Below, one piece after another: positions 1-12,953 of a stretch of DNA of 64,000 nucleotides. The first letter of the stretch is position 1. Each line of letters opens with the position of its first letter. The position numbers and the translations under genes are program-made. This DNA is from Phoebastria nigripes (lineage: Eukaryota > Chordata > Aves > Procellariiformes > Diomedeidae). The DNA lies in NCBI GenBank assembly GCA_035582835.1, contig JAYKAV010002976.1:19838-83837 (forward strand). The letters run 5' to 3'. The notes below the pieces were generated by a model. That model saw only the letters and a list, made by a program, of their open reading frames with translations, was not told the origin of the DNA and made no database searches.

Positions 1-206
1 TTCTTTACTGAAAGAGTGGTTAAGCATTGGAACAGGCTGCCCAGGGAAGTGGTGGAGTCACCATCCCTGGAAGTATTTAAAAGACGTGTAGATGAGGCAC
101 TTAGGGACATGGTTTAGTGGGGCATGGTGGTGTTGGGTTGATGGTTGGACTTGATGATCTTAGAGGTCTTTTCCAACCTTAATGATTCTATGATTCTATT
201 CTATGA
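1..206 (+). mobile_element. CR1 LINE, 3' end fragment (cut by window start)
   Basis: The sequence matches the last part of avian CR1. It encodes the end of the ORF2 C-terminal region (a [14 protein letters not shown] segment, seen here as 'cattggaacaggctgccc'), then a short 3' UTR and a terminal ATTCTATG-type octamer series at about 188-206. The same C-terminal motif appears intact in the long CR1 at 46.7-51.2 kb, which confirms orientation. The element begins upstream of the window. 5' truncation is usual for CR1, and no target duplication is visible, also usual for this family. It is a dead fragment with no coding capacity. Confidence 0.93.
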
Positions 207-3200
207 AATTGTCTGTCTTCCTTTGTTTTCTCAGACCATTGCTAATGTCTCAGACATGGTTCTCATGTACGACACCTAGTCATGGTTTCATTCAGCTGGC
301 CTTTTCTTCCATTCCATAGAAAATTCTTTTTGGATTCCCTAGGAGTTTCTTCTCTGACACTAGGTCTATTATTCTTTGTGTGAAATGTAGTGAAATGCTG
401 TTTGAAGCTGTAAGTGAAAATAGAAAAAAGAGACAAGGGAATTATAATATTTTACAAAAAAATCAAATTCTTGATACTTTATAGTCACGACTGATAGCAA
501 ACTACTGATGAATACTGAATGCCAGAGAAACCACACAGAACAAGACTAAAGAAATAATGCTAAGAAATAAGAGTTGTTTATATCCCTATGCAGTTAAAAT
601 GTACCTTATGCAGAATTAAGACCCAGCACAGTTTCCCTCAGTCATCATTTCTAATTTGGCCCACACAATAAGAAACAAACCAGCCATACTATTTAATCCA
701 TGGCTGTCTGGTTCTATGTGTGTAATGAATTAATATCCTTCATCCAGTTATGAAGAGTGTTTTCACATCTCTAATATGTTACTGTAATTGATCCTAGCTG
801 TCATATCTGTCATATTCATTAATAAAGAATCCATACCTGACCAACAGCCATAGTAAATGGAGATCTTTTGGAATCAGAGAGCCTCCACAGCATTATATAG
901 GGGAAGGAACACAGTTACTTCATTTGCTACCATATCCCTGCTGTGGGCACAGGCCCAGGGCAGCCAATGTTCAGGTTGGAAACTGGCACATCTTAAAGGA
1001 ACTCACCTTACTTGGAGATTTTAAATAGCAAAACACTCAAATATTAACCAAATATTGGAGAGGAGGGAATTTTTGCAAAAATATGCTTTTGCAATATTTC
1101 ATTTATCAAGCTGTTGATTTCCAAACCAAAACAGGATACTATGAATTTAAGCTCCATTTTACCTGAATTTTGCAAAGCCCAGTCTATCTGTGTGGAATAT
1201 TTTAACGTGACCACTTTGATACAAAGCAGTAAGAGATCAAAGGCAGCATCAATGGCCACATTTCCATTAATAATTTGCATTAAAATTACGTAACTTGTGT
1301 TACAGCACTTACCTTAATAATGACATAATTTAAACAAACTAGATCTTTCTATAAGAAAGCCTGCCCTACCCTTCCCAAAAAAAGCTACAGGTAACAGAAA
1401 TTTCTAAGTATACTATTGACTTATACCTTTATAACTCTCCCCGAGTGTCCAGTCTCATCTGGATTTGATCTTACCTATGCCTTACCTTTGCTTCTAAGCT
1501 TTAAGCTTGTTTGAATTTTTCAAAAACTCTGTGTATTCACAAGTGTTCAGATGGACAGACAACACAGGAGTCGGGAGTATGACATAGTGTATACCAGACA
1601 AATATAACTACCAAAGTTTGGCATTTTTTAAGGCTCTCAAGAGTTCCTCCTGATGACAATGATAATGAAATATATCTAATTCTTCTGAAGGGTCCAGACT
1701 TCTGCAACACCTGTGCTAACTCCAAGCCTCTGGACTCTTTTAGCCTCAAGCACATAGATTATGTCTAATGCCATCCACCATTCTGGCAAGCTAGTACAAG
1801 GTACGCCTGAGCAAAGACAGGCCAGAGCAAAAATGATAACTTCTTTGTTATTACATGAACAGTTCATTGAGAAGTAAAAATCTCTCTCCCTCCCCATTTC
1901 CAGCTTTTCCTTCCAGTAAATCTTTCAAGAGTTACCTGTAACATTATCAAACACATCAAGTCACATCTATCTCCAGTGATACTTGTGGAGCTCCTGATAA
2001 AACTGCATCATTTTATACCAAATTAAATCAGGAATGCATTTCTCCCAGTGCTTTTCATACTACTCCTGCTGTACCTCAGGCAAATTACATTCTTTGCAAA
2101 AGTAACTCATAGAACGATTTTCCCAGAAAGCAATCAAAAAAATCTTCCCTCATGCACTTCCATCTCTCTCTGCTTTCCTGAGAAATAAAACCACTGACTG
2201 CGCTGGCACCTTTGATAGATGACTTAGTGGATTTTTTTGGACATATTCCCTCTCTCTCAAGCATATAAGTTGCAAAACCATTTTTCAGTAGACCCTATAT
2301 ATCAATGAGGTATGTTCAACCATTCAGTAATCCTGGAAACACACCAGCTAACTTCAATCCTGGAATGAAAGCAAACCAGCCCAGCTGGAAACCTAACAAT
2401 GCATGACAAAAGTCACACTGAATGTTCAGAAAGAGAGAAAAAATGTCACCAAAGTTGAGCAGAATTTTCTCTAAATGGATAGTAAAAACTGCATTATTGC
2501 TACACAACAAATACAGACACAACAAAGCCTCTTCGAGCTTTAGGAGACTACATATATTTTTTCTTACTTAATTTACTAATTATGTTAGGTATTTTTTAAA
2601 ATATTCTACGTTCCCATCAAATTATAGACCTAACAATTATTTTAAAATAAGGCATAGTTATATATACAATGATTTCCTCAGCACTATGTCTAATTACATA
2701 ATTCATTTATTTCTAATCACAAGCAGTGATAAAGACTTGTAATGACAAGTACTATTTTATCACTGGTATGGTGAATGTACATTTCTGTTCTAGAGCAAGT
2801 ATATATTTAAATTTTCTCCTACTCCTTAGCATAAAATGGCTGTGATCTTAATTTAACATAGAAGTAAAACAAGAGCTAATTTAGCTACAAGAAAAACAAG
2901 TCTGGTTATGTAAGCCTTGGGATGAAATTTCACTGCAAATGAAACATTTGAAATGAAAATCAGCCAGTTATACTTGCCTTTTTCCTGGGCCTAGAAGCAA
3001 TACAGTTGCAGCTCATCCACTCAATCACTTCTGATTTCCAGAGTTTTTTTCCAGAGGGGTGTTTAAATGAGATATCTAAATGTATTTTATGCCAAACAGT
3101 CCAAGTACATGCATTAACAGAACTGACTTTGGGTCTTATACCTAAGAATAATTACAGAAATCATTTTATCTGTCATGTGAAGGATCCAGAATAAAATGAG

Positions 3201-4612
3201 CTGTCACAAAGCATTGTGTCATGTCACCATACACATGCACACACACATTTTATACAAGGAATATTGCAGTTGTTCACTTTCTCTCCTGTAGGGACACAGT
3301 CTAAGGTGGCAGCTTTCCTCGGGGAATATGCTATCGTTAGATTTCCCATTAGGGCCTTTTCCATGGAAAGAGATTTTTCCTGATTTTTTCACGGACAAAG
3401 TTCTGTTCTTCTTGAAACCATGCTAAGTTCAAACTAGAGGCGGTTTCATCAAAATGATTTTTAGAAGTGGAAGAGAGGAAAGAGGTATGGTGGATGGTGC
3501 AACAGGAAGAAGCAATGTAATGTACATTTTCAAAATCTTGNGTGCATAATCCATATTTCAGAAGCCCTTGAGATTTGCATTGCTCTATTTACTTCATTGA
3601 ACATTTCAGCTCTAATAATTCCCATTCAAATACCCACTGTCAGAATTTCACTGACAACACTAGATTTCTGTGTCATAAGCAGGACTACAGCTCCTTTTTG
3701 AATTTATGTAGCTTAGTCTCATTGTTTCCTGGAATTAATCCAAAAGTATAAATATCAAATACCTATTATACCTTTGTGTCTGATAGACAGCAATTTCTCC
3801 AAACAGAACGTAAAGCTGTTTCAGCAAAAAGCATAAATAATACAAATAATAATAAAATCTCTCTGACAATAGGAAGAAATCATCTTAATAGTCCCACTTC
3901 ACTCATAGGAAAATGAAAAGGTCATTACATGTCAGATGACTATATCTGAACAAAGACTTGGGAACTTCATTCAAGAGAAGACAAAATTGGTTTTAGGAAG
4001 TGTCAGTTTCTGAGGTCATGAAGCAGTCAGGGATGCTGTCATTGTTGGGAAGATGCAGAGTGAGCTATTCCTGCTTGCCATGGAGAGACTACTGGTACAT
4101 TCCTAGGAAAGCAAGTGGGCGGGAAAGCAAGAAAAGAGGGGTTCCCTCTAAAAGTCTGTGAGATTTTTAGATTTTGCTGTTTCAGACAGGATGGCTATAC
4201 TCATACAAAGCATACAAAATTCAGTCTTATTAAAGTATTTCTGAATAGTTTTATATTATCCTTTTTCAACTGAACTTATATAAATACATACATGTATATG
4301 TGTGTGTTTGTGTGTAGCTATACATATAGAATATATATTAGCTCTCATCTTGCATTCTGAAAAACTACCATGTAAAATATTTTAACCAGAAAATTGCAAG
4401 CTAGCTATTATGCAACCATCCATTGTTGTGTAGCTACTGCAGTTTTATGCGAGCGAAAAAAGTTCAAAAACCACCTTTTTAATTCTTCAGGAAAAAAAAT
4501 ACATAGCAGTTTATTTTTCCTCTTGCTTTTCATAAAATTCAAACTTAAAAAACTAGAAAGAGGAAAAATGACAAATTAACAAAAAAATAAGAGTTTAAAA
4601 TTAATCTCCCAC
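207..4612. other. AT-rich unassigned sequence, no gene recognised
   Basis: No gene, RNA gene or recognisable transposon was found. Short open frames occur, for example 1044-1280 and 1537-1755 on the minus strand, but none resembles a known family and none has convincing start and splice context. A TG/TA-rich microsatellite lies at 4278-4340. There is one ambiguous base, at 3541. Confidence 0.6.
4278..4340. repeat. TG/TA-rich simple repeat
   Basis: An imperfect alternating purine-pyrimidine tract mixes ATAC, TG and TA units. It is a simple microsatellite with no sign of being part of a larger element. Confidence 0.75.
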
Positions 4613-4731
4613 TGTTGTGGTTTAACCTGGCAGGCAGCTAAACACCACACAGCCGTTCGCTCACTCCCCCCAGTGGGATGGGGGAGATAATTGAAAAAAA
4701 AAGTAAAACTCGTGGGTTGAGATAAAGACAA

Positions 4732-4737
4732 TTTAAT
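4732..4737 (-). terminator. ATTAAA polyadenylation signal of LTR copy 1
   Basis: On the minus strand the hexamer ATTAAA lies about 145 bases downstream of the TATA-like run, and the equivalent position is conserved in copy 2. It would define the 3' edge of R in a retroviral LTR. Function is inferred from position and conservation only. Confidence 0.6.
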
Positions 4738-4874
4738 AGGACAGAAAAGAAAGGGAAAATAATAATAATGATAAAAGAATATACAAACCAAGGGATGCAC
4801 GATGCAATTGCTCACCACCCGCTGACCGATGCCCAGCCAGATCCCAAGCAGCAGACCCCCGGTCAGCTTTCCCC

Positions 4875-4901
4875 CTAGTTTATATGCTGAGCATGACATC
4901 A
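4875..4901 (-). promoter_or_regulatory. LTR copy 1 core promoter: TATA-like run and degraded CRE-type site
   Basis: On the minus strand a CRE-like octamer (TGATGTCA, 4894-4901) is followed about 10 bases downstream by a CATATAAA-like TATA element near 4879-4886. In copy 2 the octamer is the perfect palindrome TGACGTCA. The change here (CG to TG on the sense strand) is what loss of a methylated CpG would give. The site is an ancestral promoter element. Nothing in the sequence shows whether it is still active. Confidence 0.6.
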
Positions 4902-5155
4902 TATGGTATGGAATATCCCTTTGGTCAGTTGGGGTCAGCTGTCCCAGCCGTGTCCTCTCCCAACTTCATGTGCACCCCCAGCCTCCTCGCTGGTGGGGTG
5001 AGGAGCAGAAAAGGCCTTGACTCTGTGTAAGCCCTGCTCAGCAATAACGAAAACATCCCTGTGTTACCAACATTATTCTCATCCTAAATCCAAAACACAG
5101 CACTATACCAGCTACTAGAAAGAAAATTAACTCTATCCCAGCTGAAACCAGGACA

Positions 5156-6058
5156 CCTACCTACTAAAGCACAAAATGTACCACCTTCGACATAATACAG
5201 TAATCCAAGACGGGTAAAGGTTATTTCTTAAGCATCCAAACATATCTAACCATTAACCTCTCCCTTTACCTCTCCAAAACAATTCCCAAACAATAAAGTT
5301 TTCTTTTTCAATTTTTTGAAAAGCCATTCTTCCCTTCCCTTAGGAAAGCTGAAAAATTCATATTACCTAACTGTTACCACTAACAAGCATGCCTTGCTTT
5401 ACTGTTGGGATCATAAAAGTTATAATCTTTTCCTGTTATCTGTTAGTTCAGCATCCCTACAGCCATGAAAAGATTTCACGAACTCTACAAACTCCTTTTT
5501 TTTTTCCTTTTATATTCTGGGAAATATTCAGGATTTTAATGTTGACAAAAACATTTAAGGCTGACTTAATGATACTTTTTTAATGCCTTTAAGAGAGAAA
5601 AAATGTTTTCACAATAACCCAGTCTTCCCTGGGGCAGGGGGGAGAAGGAAACAAAACAAAACAAATTAAAAAAAAAAAAAATACAAAAAACACCCAGTAA
5701 AACACCCAGTTCTGAAACAGGACATGTTTTAGGAGATTTATTTTCTTTTAAATGCCATGGCTTAAAAGAGAGAAGACCTAATATACATTGGCCCAAAACA
5801 TTATCTAATCTGGTGGTGGGGAAGATAAGAAAATAAATTACAAAATTATATGGAAAAAACATAAACTGAGACCAAAAGGGCCAGCAAGTAGATTATTACC
5901 TCACAGTTCCATTTAAATTGATACTTTCATGCAAAACTTTCAATTTCAATAAACTTCAACTTTATAAAGAAATATTTTGCACTACAAAGAATAAATTATG
6001 CACATTCTAGGGAGACTTCCAATCTTGTAAACTACATTTTAAATAACTTAGAAATCAG

Positions 6059-6089
<31 letters not shown>

Positions 6090-7977
6090 CTGTTCCCCCA
6101 ATAAGGTAGAGACACATGTAGTCTTCTACTACATTACATAGAGAAGTGGAAAGCCATGAGAATTATGTTGGGTGGGAGGAATAGCAATGCATTGATATTC
6201 AAGACAACATGGTCCTATGACTACAACGGGAATACTGATTACCATGTCAGGATATATAATTGGTCCCAATAAAGAAATCCCTGAGGAATTTCTGGAATTT
6301 CCAAGTCCACCAGTAAAATAAATAAGGCAAATGTATATACCTCAAGTGAAGCATCTACATAAATAGCTTGCTGAATAGCATTTTCAGGTGTAAAGAGCAG
6401 TTATAAACCACAGGTTGACTAAAGACTTCACTTCAGCTCCACAGGTAAAATTAATCTCATCTAACATTAGCCACCAAGCAATCAGGCAGCTAGTCCACCC
6501 CAGCTTTGAAGGTTCCCATTACAATCAGTGGTGGGAACTACCTCCAGGCAATGATACATTCTTCCTGTGACAGGCACCTCAGGTTGGTGGAATACCACCT
6601 AAAATGACTCATAACCTCAGAGGTTCTCCTAGGCACTTATTTCTGACTAGATGCCCATCTGGTAGGAAGGGGAAGTTAGGTGATAAAACTCTTACATTTA
6701 ATTTAATGTGATGTCCCTGGGTTAATGATACTAAAAGGAGAATTAGCAAAGCAGTTAAGTTAAATTCCCTCCTCTTCCATCACTTGTTATTTCAGACTGA
6801 AAAGGAGAACAAAAATATTTGAGGATTTTTGCACTTCTGTCTCACAGTTTTATATTAGTTACTCTCTTCTTTCATAAACAGCGGTATAGGAACCCACATG
6901 AAGTGAGCAGCAAGGGCAAAAGTGACTTATTAAGCAGAGAAGCAATGAGACATTTCAGTGTAGAATATTTGAGAATTTTAAGAACTGCACAGGTTCCCTC
7001 CATGTATCTCTCTTTTATCAGTATATATAGCNCATTTTCCCACACGGTACGATGACGACTAACATGAGACATCAAAGTAGCACTTTTACTCTAGTTGAAT
7101 GATAACAATTCAGAAGACAGATTGCAAATTTCATTATAAAGCATAACTGTTCAAAATCATATCCAGACTCTCCTCTTCCATCAGTGAATAGTGACTGACT
7201 TCTGTAGCATTACTCCAGGTGTTCACTGCCACCAATTTAAAGAAATTCAGCACCCTTAACATTGAAAATGGCTTAAGATACCAACTTCTGTATAACAACA
7301 GTAGCAGAATGATGCCATAGCAACTCCTGTTACAAATACCTGAAGGAAATAGCAACTCCTGTTCTGTATCTATGCCTTATATATATTTAATATGAATTTG
7401 CATGAAAATCTCATATATCCTGNCATCAAGAGGTTAAACCGTATTGTCATTACCCATGTAAGTTCAGCACAATATCCTGTAAACCTAGCATACCTAGGAA
7501 AAGTAATTGTTCATGCATTTCATACATAAAAAAGATACAGCTGCTCTTAGCAGTGACCTTTGACTCTTCCTTGGCGAGTTATTCTTCTTCCTGATGCACA
7601 CAGAATTACTGTAATTTATGCACTCCTCATCTGTTATGTTCTTTAAACATAAAGAGAACTTTTAAGTTTATTTTATGGTTCACAGAGAATCCAGTGGAAA
7701 AATTTTGAGCCTTCTAGCTCTTGCAATTTTTTCATGCTTTTTCTGTCATAGATACCTTTGTCTCTTTTCAAAGAGCTCAGTGACATCTTTCATGCCATTT
7801 AATTTTATAGGGGAATATCAAGAAATCTGGTGAATATTTCCTTCAGTATTAATTGTTTTAGCATCTGTAGTTCTACTGATCCAGCCATTTGCATTTGTTT
7901 AATCAGGACCCAGAACAATTACGTTAGTGACCTTTCATTCTAATGAATGGACCTTTATTTTCAATTAATAATGTACA
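5156..7977. other. AT-rich unassigned sequence
   Basis: No gene was recognised. The stretch contains an A/C-rich low-complexity run at about 5650-5690, a 27-base T tract at 6063-6089, and a more balanced block at about 6470-6690 that matches nothing I know. Single ambiguous bases lie at 7032 and 7423. Confidence 0.55.
6063..6089. repeat. Poly-T tract, 27 bases
   Basis: An uninterrupted run of T. No retroposed body with flanking duplication could be defined on its left, where a minus-strand retrocopy would lie, so it is listed only as a homopolymer. Confidence 0.85.
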
Positions 7978-8677
7978 GTGCATGTGAAATTTAACATGAG
8001 CCTCCTTAATTTAGAGGCTGAGATAACAGGCTATTGCTCCTGTTGTGGTAAAAACATTACCCAATTTTTTGGACAATGCCGGAAGAATTTAAAGACAAAA
8101 ATTGAACCAACGAATATAGCTTTAAATACATATGTTGTTCCTCTTTTAAATAAGCAAGGTAGAATATATGCAGCATCCAGTATAGCACATCACATATGGA
8201 CCAAAAAAGACCAATTTACAAAGGCATTTGGGTGCTTAGAGTTTCAAGGCTCTAGTGATTCAAGTGATTTTAGTCAGCAAAGTTCTTTTGAAATTCCCAT
8301 TAGCTTCCAGTCCACATCTATGGAAACTTACAGACTATCTGGCCTGAAGTCCCTACTTTGTAAGCCTGTACTTACACCTCACTCCTTCTCACACAAATAG
8401 TTACAGTGATTTTTTGGGGGAGTACTCACATGAACAAAGTACATACATTATGCCTGTACCATTGACTCCGCTGTACATGGAGCTGCACGCACTGTTGCAA
8501 ATTATGCAAATGAAACTCTTTAAGCGTTCAACAGTAAATCAGAAAGATTATAATGAGATTCCAATATTAGGTATATTTAGGCTACAGAGGAAGTTTAAGG
8601 AGCCGGTATTTCAATTTCAAAATAAGCAGTTAGACTATATTCTGGGAGGTACTAAAAGACAATCTACATCCAAGTAA
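7978..8677 (+). other. Two consecutive open frames, function unknown, probably not genes
   Basis: Frame 1 is open from a GTG at 7978 to a stop at 8400 (140 codons; first ATG at about 7996). A second frame, offset by one base, is open from a TTG at 8414 to 8677 (87 codons). Neither translation resembles a family I recognise. The first has a small cysteine cluster (YCSCCGKN) near residues 19-26 and a serine-rich stretch near residues 90-110. A single open frame of about 140 codons is expected roughly once by chance in this much AT-rich DNA, so this is reported as sequence structure and not as a gene call. An old, frameshifted retroelement or pseudogene remnant is the alternative. Confidence 0.2.
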
Positions 8678-10849
8678 TCTGCCTACAAAGTCTAAAATTA
8701 ATACAATGACAAGAAATTGTCCAGGCTCAGGTCACCTTGAGATGTGGGAGCTGGTCCTCTGACAGCCAGGAAGAAGAACTTGTTCATATTCTGTTACATC
8801 ATGACTTTTGGATTTACCTTTGCCAAACTCTGGCTTGGTCTGGAAGTTCTTACAGTTCTCTACCTTCCTTACTTTTTATACCAATGGAAGTCCTATAGGA
8901 GGCAGTTAGCTTAGGCTACCTTTGACACAGGGCACTTTCTGAAGAATTAATAAAAATAGTAGTTAAAGTTTTGTTTCTCTTTATACACCAGAGAGTCACC
9001 AGTTTCACAAAATAGTCCCGATTTGAGTGTGGCTCATCTCTAATCCTGTGTACTTTGTATTATAAAGTCATGTCAGTTACACCGCTATAACTGGATTTCT
9101 CAAAGGGCCACTTCAACATCCAACATCAGAGATTCTGTACGTGATTTTCAGCAGAGGCCTCACCAAACAACAGGGCTGGCACAGCTATAGGAGTGCTTCA
9201 ATGTCATAACCATATGAAGCCCTTATTAGAATCCTTAGTCCAGCTTTATAGATAGTTTGCAAGATGAGAATATGCCCTATAGAAACCAAGGGCCTGCCTT
9301 AAGGTATTTGTTTTTCTTATTGTAAAGTTTTGGAGTTTGTCCTAATTTGGATGCAACACAAAATGCTCAGCCTTTGTCTTCCTTAGCATGGTCATGGTTC
9401 AGTGCCTTCACCTTTACCTACGCTTGCTCTTGCCTATACTAGAAGAAGGAGCAGCTGGGCATTCGATTCATCTCACCTTCAGTCATTTAAAATTCCAGGC
9501 ATCTCTTACAGGCCACTTGTCTAGGTTCTGTCTACAGGCTAAGGAGAGAGGTAGAAAGGGATGAAACTTCTGGAAGACTGTATTTCTCTCCTTTAACTAC
9601 AGAAGGAAAGTGGACAAGCAGTTTATACCAGACACTTCCTATTGGTTAACTGTCCACTAACTGTTCTGAACTGTTCATTACCATACAGTTTATACAGAAG
9701 CCTCAGAAATTGCTGAGCTTCATGATATTTACAGTTTCAAACCTCCCCCAGGAACCAGCATACAGTCTGTGACCTCTTCCTGGTTTCCCCAAACCTCACC
9801 TGTGCCCAAAAGAGCTGAAGTGCAGAAGAAACCCGTGTCTTTATTTCTCATCCTCCCATTCACTTCTTATGAAACTTATCTCTAAAATACACAAAATACC
9901 AACTCTTTAAAGGAATGCTCTGAAATCTCTAAAAGACGCTGCAGAAAAGGAAAGGATTATTATTCCGCAATCTGTATACAACAATATATTTTGAAAAATT
10001 ACAACATAGACGTATGTCGATATATCCTAGGAGAATAGTTCCAAATCCCTTAGGAGACTTCTTTTTTTCCCAGTAAATCTTTGTCATTTAAAAGAATCAT
10101 AAACAAATGAAAAACTAAACTACAAGCAAAGCCGAGATATATATAAACAGCTACCTCCTTTTGAAGCTCTCTAGGTAGAGACCACATCAGTGTAGAAATT
10201 TAAGGAGTAGGTTTTTCATTTCTAATCTTAATAAGAAAACCAAAGAGGTTAATTTTGTTGAAGTTTCAGGATTTACTTTAGCTGCTTGCTACTATATTAC
10301 GAGGAATAAGAAAAGTATAACTCTTAATTTCAAAAGTCAACAACTTTTCCTACTTTCCATTCTGGAAATACGGGTTTTTTGTTTATCTCCTATAATGCTT
10401 ATAATCACGTGGCATAAACTGAGTTTATTATGCTACTTGAAAGCACTACAAAAAAGAAGCATAGTGGAGTACTCTAAGCCACAGATACAGATGAATTGAA
10501 ATAATAATAAGAGATAATTTTTTGATTTGCTAATTTGGAATTGACTCTCCTTTCAGAAGATATTCCTACAAAAGTTATCAATATCACAGAGGAACTGCAA
10601 TCAATCCAAATCCTAAGAATACTACATGAATAATTTTAATTACCGTTATTGTGAACAAGTTTTCAGAGACCTATTAAGTCAACAGAATGCTTTTGTCAGC
10701 TAATCTTTCTAGACAACTGGGGAGACAAAAAAAGAAAAAAAAAGGTAGAGCCCTGAGAAAAAAAAAAAAAAAAAAAAAAGTGAACTGTTTTGCCTGAAGT
10801 TGGTCTTTTTCAGACTGAAGAAAGGAAAGTTTCAGGGGGAACCAAATAG
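8678..10849. other. Unassigned sequence, somewhat less AT-rich to about 9.9 kb
   Basis: No gene was recognised. From about 8700 to 9870 base composition is more balanced than in the flanks, and reading frames close often on both strands. An old unclassified interspersed repeat is possible, but no terminal repeats or motifs support it. The stretch ends with a 22-base A tract at 10758-10779, just upstream of a CR1 fragment. Confidence 0.5.
10758..10779. repeat. Poly-A tract, 22 bases
   Basis: An uninterrupted A run preceded by an A/G-rich stretch from about 10726. It lies about 70 bases before the CR1 fragment and is not part of that element. Confidence 0.8.
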
Positions 10850-11188
10850 CAACCTTTGAATACCTACTAGGAGGTTACTGGAAAGACAGAGCCAGGCTCT
10901 TCAAAGTGGTGTATGGTGTTATGGTGTGAGGATGAGTGACAACAGTGATAACTTGGAACAACAAATGTTCAGACTGGCTATAAGGAGAAGCTTTAACCAT
11001 GAGGGCAGTCAGGCAGTGGAGCGGGTTGCCCAGGGAGGCTGTGCAATCTCCACCCTTGGAAGTTTTCAAGACCCAACCAAATAAACCCCTGAGCAATCTG
11101 GTCTGAAGTCATAGCTCACCCTGCTTTAAGCACAAGGCTGTGCAAGAGACCTGTTGAGGTTGCTTCCAACCTAAATTATCCTATGAAC
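10850..11188 (+). mobile_element. CR1 LINE, old 3' fragment
   Basis: Degenerate CR1 from late ORF2 through the 3' end. Recognisable pieces are an AACCTTTGAATACCT segment, 'ccaggctcttcaaagtggtg', the 'gcagtggagcgggttgccc' segment that corresponds to the HWNRLP region, and the terminal 'ttccaacctaaattatccta' before 11188. Reading frames are closed by many stops. Divergence from the other copies here is high, so it is one of the older insertions. No target duplication was seen. Confidence 0.85.
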
Positions 11189-11591
11189 NTACACTTACAA
11201 CATACAGAATAGCTACAATACAGAAGAATCTAAAATGTTATTTCTGACTTCAAGACAACAATTGGAACAAGCAATGACAATTATACATCTCAATCCCAAC
11301 TTGTTATACCATTGTAAAAAGATTGACATTAGGCATGTGCTGAGGTAGTTGTCTAAACTTCAGCTTATTTAGATCTTGTTTAAGCTGGTTTTTTATGATT
11401 TCTCATGTGGATTGATCCTCATTTATTTGATAAATATAAATAACTTTCCATAATTAGATTTTACTACCTGTTGTAAGGCTTCTGGATAAAGAATACCTTA
11501 TCAATGATTTTTTGGAAGATTTTCCTGTCCTTAGATTTCTCATTCATAAGTACAAGTGATACTTTGTTTTCATAAACAAACATTTCTTAAG

Positions 11592-11642
<51 letters not shown>

Positions 11643-11651
11643 AAAAAAAAA
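11592..11651. repeat. Long poly-A tract (49 A, one G, 10 A)
   Basis: The longest homopolymer in the window. CR1 elements end in an octamer and not in poly-A, so this is not a CR1 tail. It could be the tail of a processed retrocopy whose body would lie to the left, but no recognisable gene sequence or flanking duplication is visible there. Simple expansion is equally likely. Confidence 0.85.
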
Positions 11652-12953
11652 GATAAGAGTTGTTCATTATTTGTAATTGTTCCTTCCATCTAGCCATAAT
11701 AAAATCATCAGCTTCCTCCATTGCTTGTTCAATATGCATAAAGGACATTTTACAATATAGGTTTTAATCAACTTTTTCTCATGCTTAAAATGGATAATGT
11801 TGTTGTTATGAAAACAGTAAAAAATTTTTCTTCCCTATGTCCTTTTGTTTCCTTATTTAATCCTCAATAGATAAATAATGAAGTTTCAAAATTTTTTAAA
11901 TACTTTGATTTTCAGTTTTGATATTAATATAGGAAGTCAGTTGAACTGCGTTGAACTGTAAAAGGCCTAGTGTTTTTTAGTTGAAAAGGGTAAAGCTTTC
12001 ATTTTCATTGTTAGACTCCAGGAGAGCAGAAATAAACTGAAAATTACTAAAATTTTTTTCAGTCATTCTGATATAAAATTAAAAATTTAATTACCAGAAA
12101 GATGTTATCATATGAAATATTATTGTAGTTTCACTTAATTGGGTTATGAACACTGATAAACAATTTAAAAAATAAAATATACAAGTTTTTGTAACTTCTG
12201 CAAATTGATATGAAAGCTGTGACAATCAATGATATCTGAGCTGCCTGAAAGTGTGTCAGTTAAGGATCTTCATACTGATCTGCTACGCTGAAAAGCAATC
12301 ATACACACAGGTTTTCATGCTTAGCTTTAGTATCTTAGTTCTGCAATAAGAACTATTACACATACTATTATTCTTCCTTCCATTCGTTCTTATTGTATTT
12401 AATCTGTTTGAATGTAATATGGCACAATCTATTTAATGATATATTTCATACTACCTGTGTCTACCTTTTCACTTCTACCGTGCAAACTGCATTTTACATA
12501 ATGTGTACATTTACTAAGTTGCTATAAAACAGTTGCCATTTTATTGAGTCCTAATATATTTGTATTCAATAGAAATAGCAAGTACATGCCACAGTGATGT
12601 TAATATAACAGGGCATTAATCAGGAAATGACATTTTGAAAACCACTGTATTTTTTAAATTGCATTCATGCAAAGAAAAAAGTCAACTAAAACCACCTCCC
12701 TGCTTAATTGGCTAGTTTAATCCATAGACCTGTCACATAAAGAACACAACTGCCAGAAACACTCAGTGTTCACATTGCTACTAAGATTAAAATCAAAGAG
12801 AATGTCACCATTCCCTTTAAAAGGGGAAGAATCAAGGTAGGTTTTTTATTGTAACAAAATACCATTAAATACACATGCAATATGAAAATAGAGAGTGTTT
12901 ATTTCCATTTTTTTCCTCCCTGTGTGTGTCAAAGCACTTTTCCTCAGAAACTA

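Larger units (their letters stand above)
4613..5155 (-). mobile_element. Solo LTR of an avian endogenous retrovirus (copy 1)
   Basis: About 543 bp bounded by TG...CA, read on the minus strand (it begins TGTCCTGGTTTCAGCTGG on that strand). Flanks are CCCAC on the left and CCTAC on the right, a 5-bp target duplication with one mismatch. On the minus strand a TATA-like run lies near 4880, followed by an ATTAAA polyadenylation signal at 4732-4737, which gives a U3-R-U5 order. The copy at 62.3-62.9 kb is the same family, but its U3 differs around 4974-5040. No gag, pol or env sequence adjoins it, so this is a solo LTR left by recombination. A 5-bp duplication would fit an ERVL-like class; the class assignment is inference. 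Confidence 0.9.

Noticed and set aside
1001..1012. Near-consensus splice donor on minus (TAAG then GTGAGT)
   Set aside because: The open frame upstream of it on minus (1280-1044) stops before reaching the site, and no acceptor was found. An isolated donor match is expected by chance.
4576..4902. 108-codon minus-strand frame at 4.6-4.9 kb
   Set aside because: It runs through LTR copy 1 and into the flank. The LTR of this family does not encode a protein.
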